A stretch of DNA of 23,946 bases, from NCBI RefSeq assembly GCF_934636505.1, contig NZ_CAKUAL010000031.1:1-23946 (forward strand), read 5' to 3'. Both the position numbers and the translations under genes were made by a program. How positions within the stretch are numbered: position 1 is the stretch's first letter; each line of letters begins with the position of its first letter. A model generated the notes under the pieces. It did no database searches. It was not told the DNA's origin and saw only the letters and a list, made by a program, of their open reading frames with translations. Positions 22,174 through 23,946 of this stretch are shown here, piece by piece. The stretch comes from an uncultured Ellagibacter sp. (GTDB lineage Bacteria > Actinomycetota > Coriobacteriia > Coriobacteriales > Eggerthellaceae).

Positions 22174-23016
22174 ATGGTGGCATCAAGCCTGCCGTTGCCG
22201 CGCCTCGCTGCCCGAACAATCGATTCGATTCCGCTTTTCACCGACGACGCGTTGTATGGCGCGTCGTCGGTTCGTATTGCCTTCACAGGCCGTGCGGGAG
22301 GGGCAAGCGAGGGCGATTACGCAAGCCTTAACTTGGGAACTCATGTTGGTGACGACCGTGACGTCGTCCTCGGGAACCGACGTGCGCTCCTTTGCGCACT
22401 CGGCGAGCCCGATATGCCGCTCGTCGTGCCCAACCAGGTACACGGAACCGACCTGGTGAACATCGTGACGTCCGACCCCGAAGCGCTGCGTGGCATCCAA
22501 AATGCCGCGGACGCGGGTGCCGATGGGCTCATTGTTTCCTGCCCTCGCGTTGCTGCGCTCCTCTGCTTCGCCGATTGCGTTCCCGTGATCATCGTATCGC
22601 CGACGGGGCGTGTGGCGGTGGTTCACGCGGGCTGGCGTGGAGCTGTGGCGCGTATCGCCTCTTCAGCTTGCAAACGCCTTGCCGCTCTCGATGCGCGCGA
22701 GCTCGGTCATGATGCTCCGGCTCCTTCCGAGTTCAACGCCTATATCGGACCGCATATCTGCGCATCGTGCTTCGAGACGGGGCCCGATGTGGCGCAGCGC
22801 TTCGCAAGCGAGATCGGGCCAGGCTGCGTGCCCGATGCGCGCCATGTCGACTTGGAGCAGGCGCTCATCCTCGACTTCGAATCGGCGGGTCTTTCGCGCG
22901 AGCGGATTGCGTCTGCGCACGCCTGCACGAAGTGCGAGCCCGACAGGTTCTTCTCGTATCGTGCGTCGGGCGGCGTATGCGGTCGCCATGGTGCACTTGC
23001 TTTCCGTTCAAGGTAA
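22174..23016 (+). CDS. pgeF: Peptidoglycan editing factor PgeF / laccase-domain (DUF152) protein
   Basis: Members of this family (YfiH/YlmD, human LACC1/FAMIN) have been described both as purine nucleoside enzymes and, in E. coli, as editing the stem peptide by removing wrongly added L-Ser. The 280-residue protein has the metal ligands His90 (NQVHGTD), Cys135 (CFADCVPVI) and His151 (VVHAGWRG), with the YIGPHICASCFE and HACTKCEPDRFFSYR motifs later on. ATG 22174 follows a perfect AAGGAGGT. The location between ftsZ and yggS is the usual one in Gram-positive bacteria. Which activity matters here cannot be told from sequence. Confidence 0.9.
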   Translation: MVASSLPLPRLAARTIDSIPLFTDDALYGASSVRIAFTGRAGGASEGDYASLNLGTHVGDDRDVVLGNRRALLCALGEPDMPLVVPNQVHGTDLVNIVTSDPEALRGIQNAADAGADGLIVSCPRVAALLCFADCVPVIIVSPTGRVAVVHAGWRGAVARIASSACKRLAALDARELGHDAPAPSEFNAYIGPHICASCFETGPDVAQRFASEIGPGCVPDARHVDLEQALILDFESAGLSRERIASAHACTKCEPDRFFSYRASGGVCGRHGALAFRSR

Positions 23017-23029
23017 GGAGTTTATGACA

Positions 23030-23716
23030 ATGGGAATAGCCGAGCGTTATGAAAAGGTCGAAGAGGAACTCGCGCAGGAGTGCGCCCTTGCGGGCAGGGA
23101 CCCGAAAGAGGTGCGACTCGTCGCGGTCTCCAAGACGGTCGGCGTCGAGGGCGTGGGGGAGGCGTACGCTGCAGGTGCGCGAGACTTCGGCGAGAACCGC
23201 CCCGACCAGATCGTTCCCAAGTCGCAGGCGTTCCCCGATGCCCGCTGGCACTTCATCGGCAACATCCAGTCGCGGCGCATCCGCGATATCGTTGACTCCG
23301 CATCGCTTATCCACTCCGTCTATCAGGAGAAGCATGCGCGCAAGATCGATGAAGTCGCCCGCGAGAAGGGCATCGTACAGGACATCCTCATCGAAGTGAA
23401 CGTCTCGGGCGAGGAAAGCAAAAGCGGTGTTTCGCCCGATGAGGCAGAGGCTCTCGTCGATGTGTGCGAGACGCTTCCCAACGTGCGCGTGCGCGGGTTC
23501 ATGACGATGGCCCCGCAAGGCGACTTGGAAATCGCAAGCCGCTGCTTCGAGGGTTTGGCGAAGCTTGCGGAGAAGGTTCGCGCCTCCCTCCCCGCGCCAA
23601 GCGCCGAGGCGTTCGATGAACTTTCTATGGGCATGAGCGAAGATTGGCGAGAGGCGGTTCGTGCGGGCGCTACCATAGTTCGCATCGGACGGGCGATTTT
23701 CAGCGACGCATTCTAG
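23030..23716 (+). CDS. yggS: Pyridoxal phosphate homeostasis protein YggS/YlmE
   Basis: This PLP-binding protein with an alanine-racemase-like barrel controls cellular vitamin B6 balance; no catalytic reaction is established. The protein has 228 residues. Motifs: VRLVAVSKTVG with PLP-binding Lys35, FGENRPDQ (53-60), WHFIGNIQSRR (73-83), LIEVNVSGEESKSG (120-133), RGFMTMAP and LSMGMSEDWREAVRAGATIVRIGRAIF. Two ATGs compete: 23024 (three bases after AAGGAG) and 23030 (nine bases after it). I prefer 23030 for spacing. The frame extends far upstream inside pgeF, but only by shadowing it. Confidence 0.93.
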   Translation: MGIAERYEKVEEELAQECALAGRDPKEVRLVAVSKTVGVEGVGEAYAAGARDFGENRPDQIVPKSQAFPDARWHFIGNIQSRRIRDIVDSASLIHSVYQEKHARKIDEVAREKGIVQDILIEVNVSGEESKSGVSPDEAEALVDVCETLPNVRVRGFMTMAPQGDLEIASRCFEGLAKLAEKVRASLPAPSAEAFDELSMGMSEDWREAVRAGATIVRIGRAIFSDAF

Positions 23717-23737
23717 GGTCGCCTCCTTCCACCCTGA

Positions 23738-23756
23738 CGTGCGTTTCCGGCACGCA
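23738..23756. other. Small hairpin between yggS and sepF
   Basis: CGTGC (23738-23742) can pair with GCACG (23750-23754); a shifted form TGCGT/ACGCA (23740-23744/23752-23756) is also possible. No T tract follows, so termination is unlikely. The rest of the 111-base gap shows no clear promoter. Confidence 0.25.
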
Positions 23757-23827
23757 ACGCGGCTTGTAAACGATGCACGACAACCCACAACTGGAGCTGC
23801 CAGGAAGAAAGGAAACGGAGTTAAGAC

Positions 23828-23946
23828 ATGTTGGACGAACTCAAATCGAAACTCGGTTTCGGCGGCGGTGCCGTGCGCGGTCGCTCGAACGACCGTTACG
23901 ACGACTACGATGACTACGGCGACTACGAGGACGATTACTCCGAATA
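23828..23946 (+). CDS. sepF: Cell division protein SepF, 5' end, cut by window edge
   Basis: The first 39 codons read MLDELKSKLGFGGG, the amphipathic membrane-anchor helix typical of SepF, then a Tyr/Asp-rich acidic linker (RYDDYDDYGDYEDDYSE). The conserved FtsZ-binding core lies outside the window. SepF tethers FtsZ to the membrane in Gram-positive bacteria that lack FtsA, and no ftsA is present in this cluster. ATG 23828 is preceded by AAGGAAACGGAG. The call rests on the N-terminal helix and the position after yggS. Confidence 0.85.
   Translation, partial: MLDELKSKLGFGGGAVRGRSNDRYDDYDDYGDYEDDYSE

Noticed and set aside
22610..23029. N-terminal extension of yggS by 140 residues
   Set aside because: It is a shadow of pgeF; a ribosome binding site and family-like start are found at 23015-23030.

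Overview
The window is a GC-rich bacterial chromosome segment dominated by a nearly complete division and cell wall (dcw) cluster on the + strand. Its features fit Actinomycetota of the class Coriobacteriia, probably an Eggerthella-like lineage: mraZ to sepF order, no ftsA or ddl in the cluster, SepF at the end, a meso-DAP type MurE (DNPR motif), Arg/Ser-rich cytoplasmic tails on FtsI, FtsW and FtsQ, and a secreted peptidase-like protein with SLH repeats. The taxonomic call is inference from content, not from a search.

Layout. 1-218: 5' part of a minus-strand DUF1846 gene cut by the window edge. 219-601: divergent control region. 602-1861: secreted C39-like peptidase with three SLH repeats, followed by a probable terminator. 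2050-4540: pyrG and xerD, overlapping. 4541-5395: an unusually long gene-free stretch. It holds a hairpin, an AT-rich 172-bp element with 28-bp imperfect terminal inverted repeats, a C-rich stretch with G-quadruplex potential on the minus strand, and a strong intrinsic terminator with no recognisable gene in front of it. 5396-5424: a good sigma-70 type promoter whose spacer contains the two TGGGA MraZ boxes. 5466-20888: mraZ, rsmH, ftsL, ftsI, murE, murF, mraY, murD, ftsW, murG, murC, murB, ftsQ, tightly packed and often overlapping. 20889-21040: ftsZ promoter region with an inverted repeat on the -35. 21041-23716: ftsZ, pgeF, yggS. 23828-end: start of sepF.

How the genes work together. MurB, MurC, MurD, MurE and MurF build UDP-MurNAc-pentapeptide. 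MraY and MurG convert it to lipid II at the membrane. FtsW polymerises lipid II and FtsI cross-links it at the septum, with FtsQ and FtsL as scaffold and regulators. FtsZ forms the ring, which SepF probably anchors in place of FtsA. MraZ and RsmH are the usual regulator and 16S rRNA methyltransferase at the head of the cluster. PgeF and YggS are the usual companions between ftsZ and sepF in Gram-positive bacteria.

The genes are mostly ordinary. The less explained material is noncoding: the 4.5-5.4 kb gap, the controls of mraZ and ftsZ, a UUCG hairpin between rsmH and ftsL, and an AT-rich island at the 3' end of ftsI. I saw no CRISPR array, tRNA, rRNA or complete insertion sequence.
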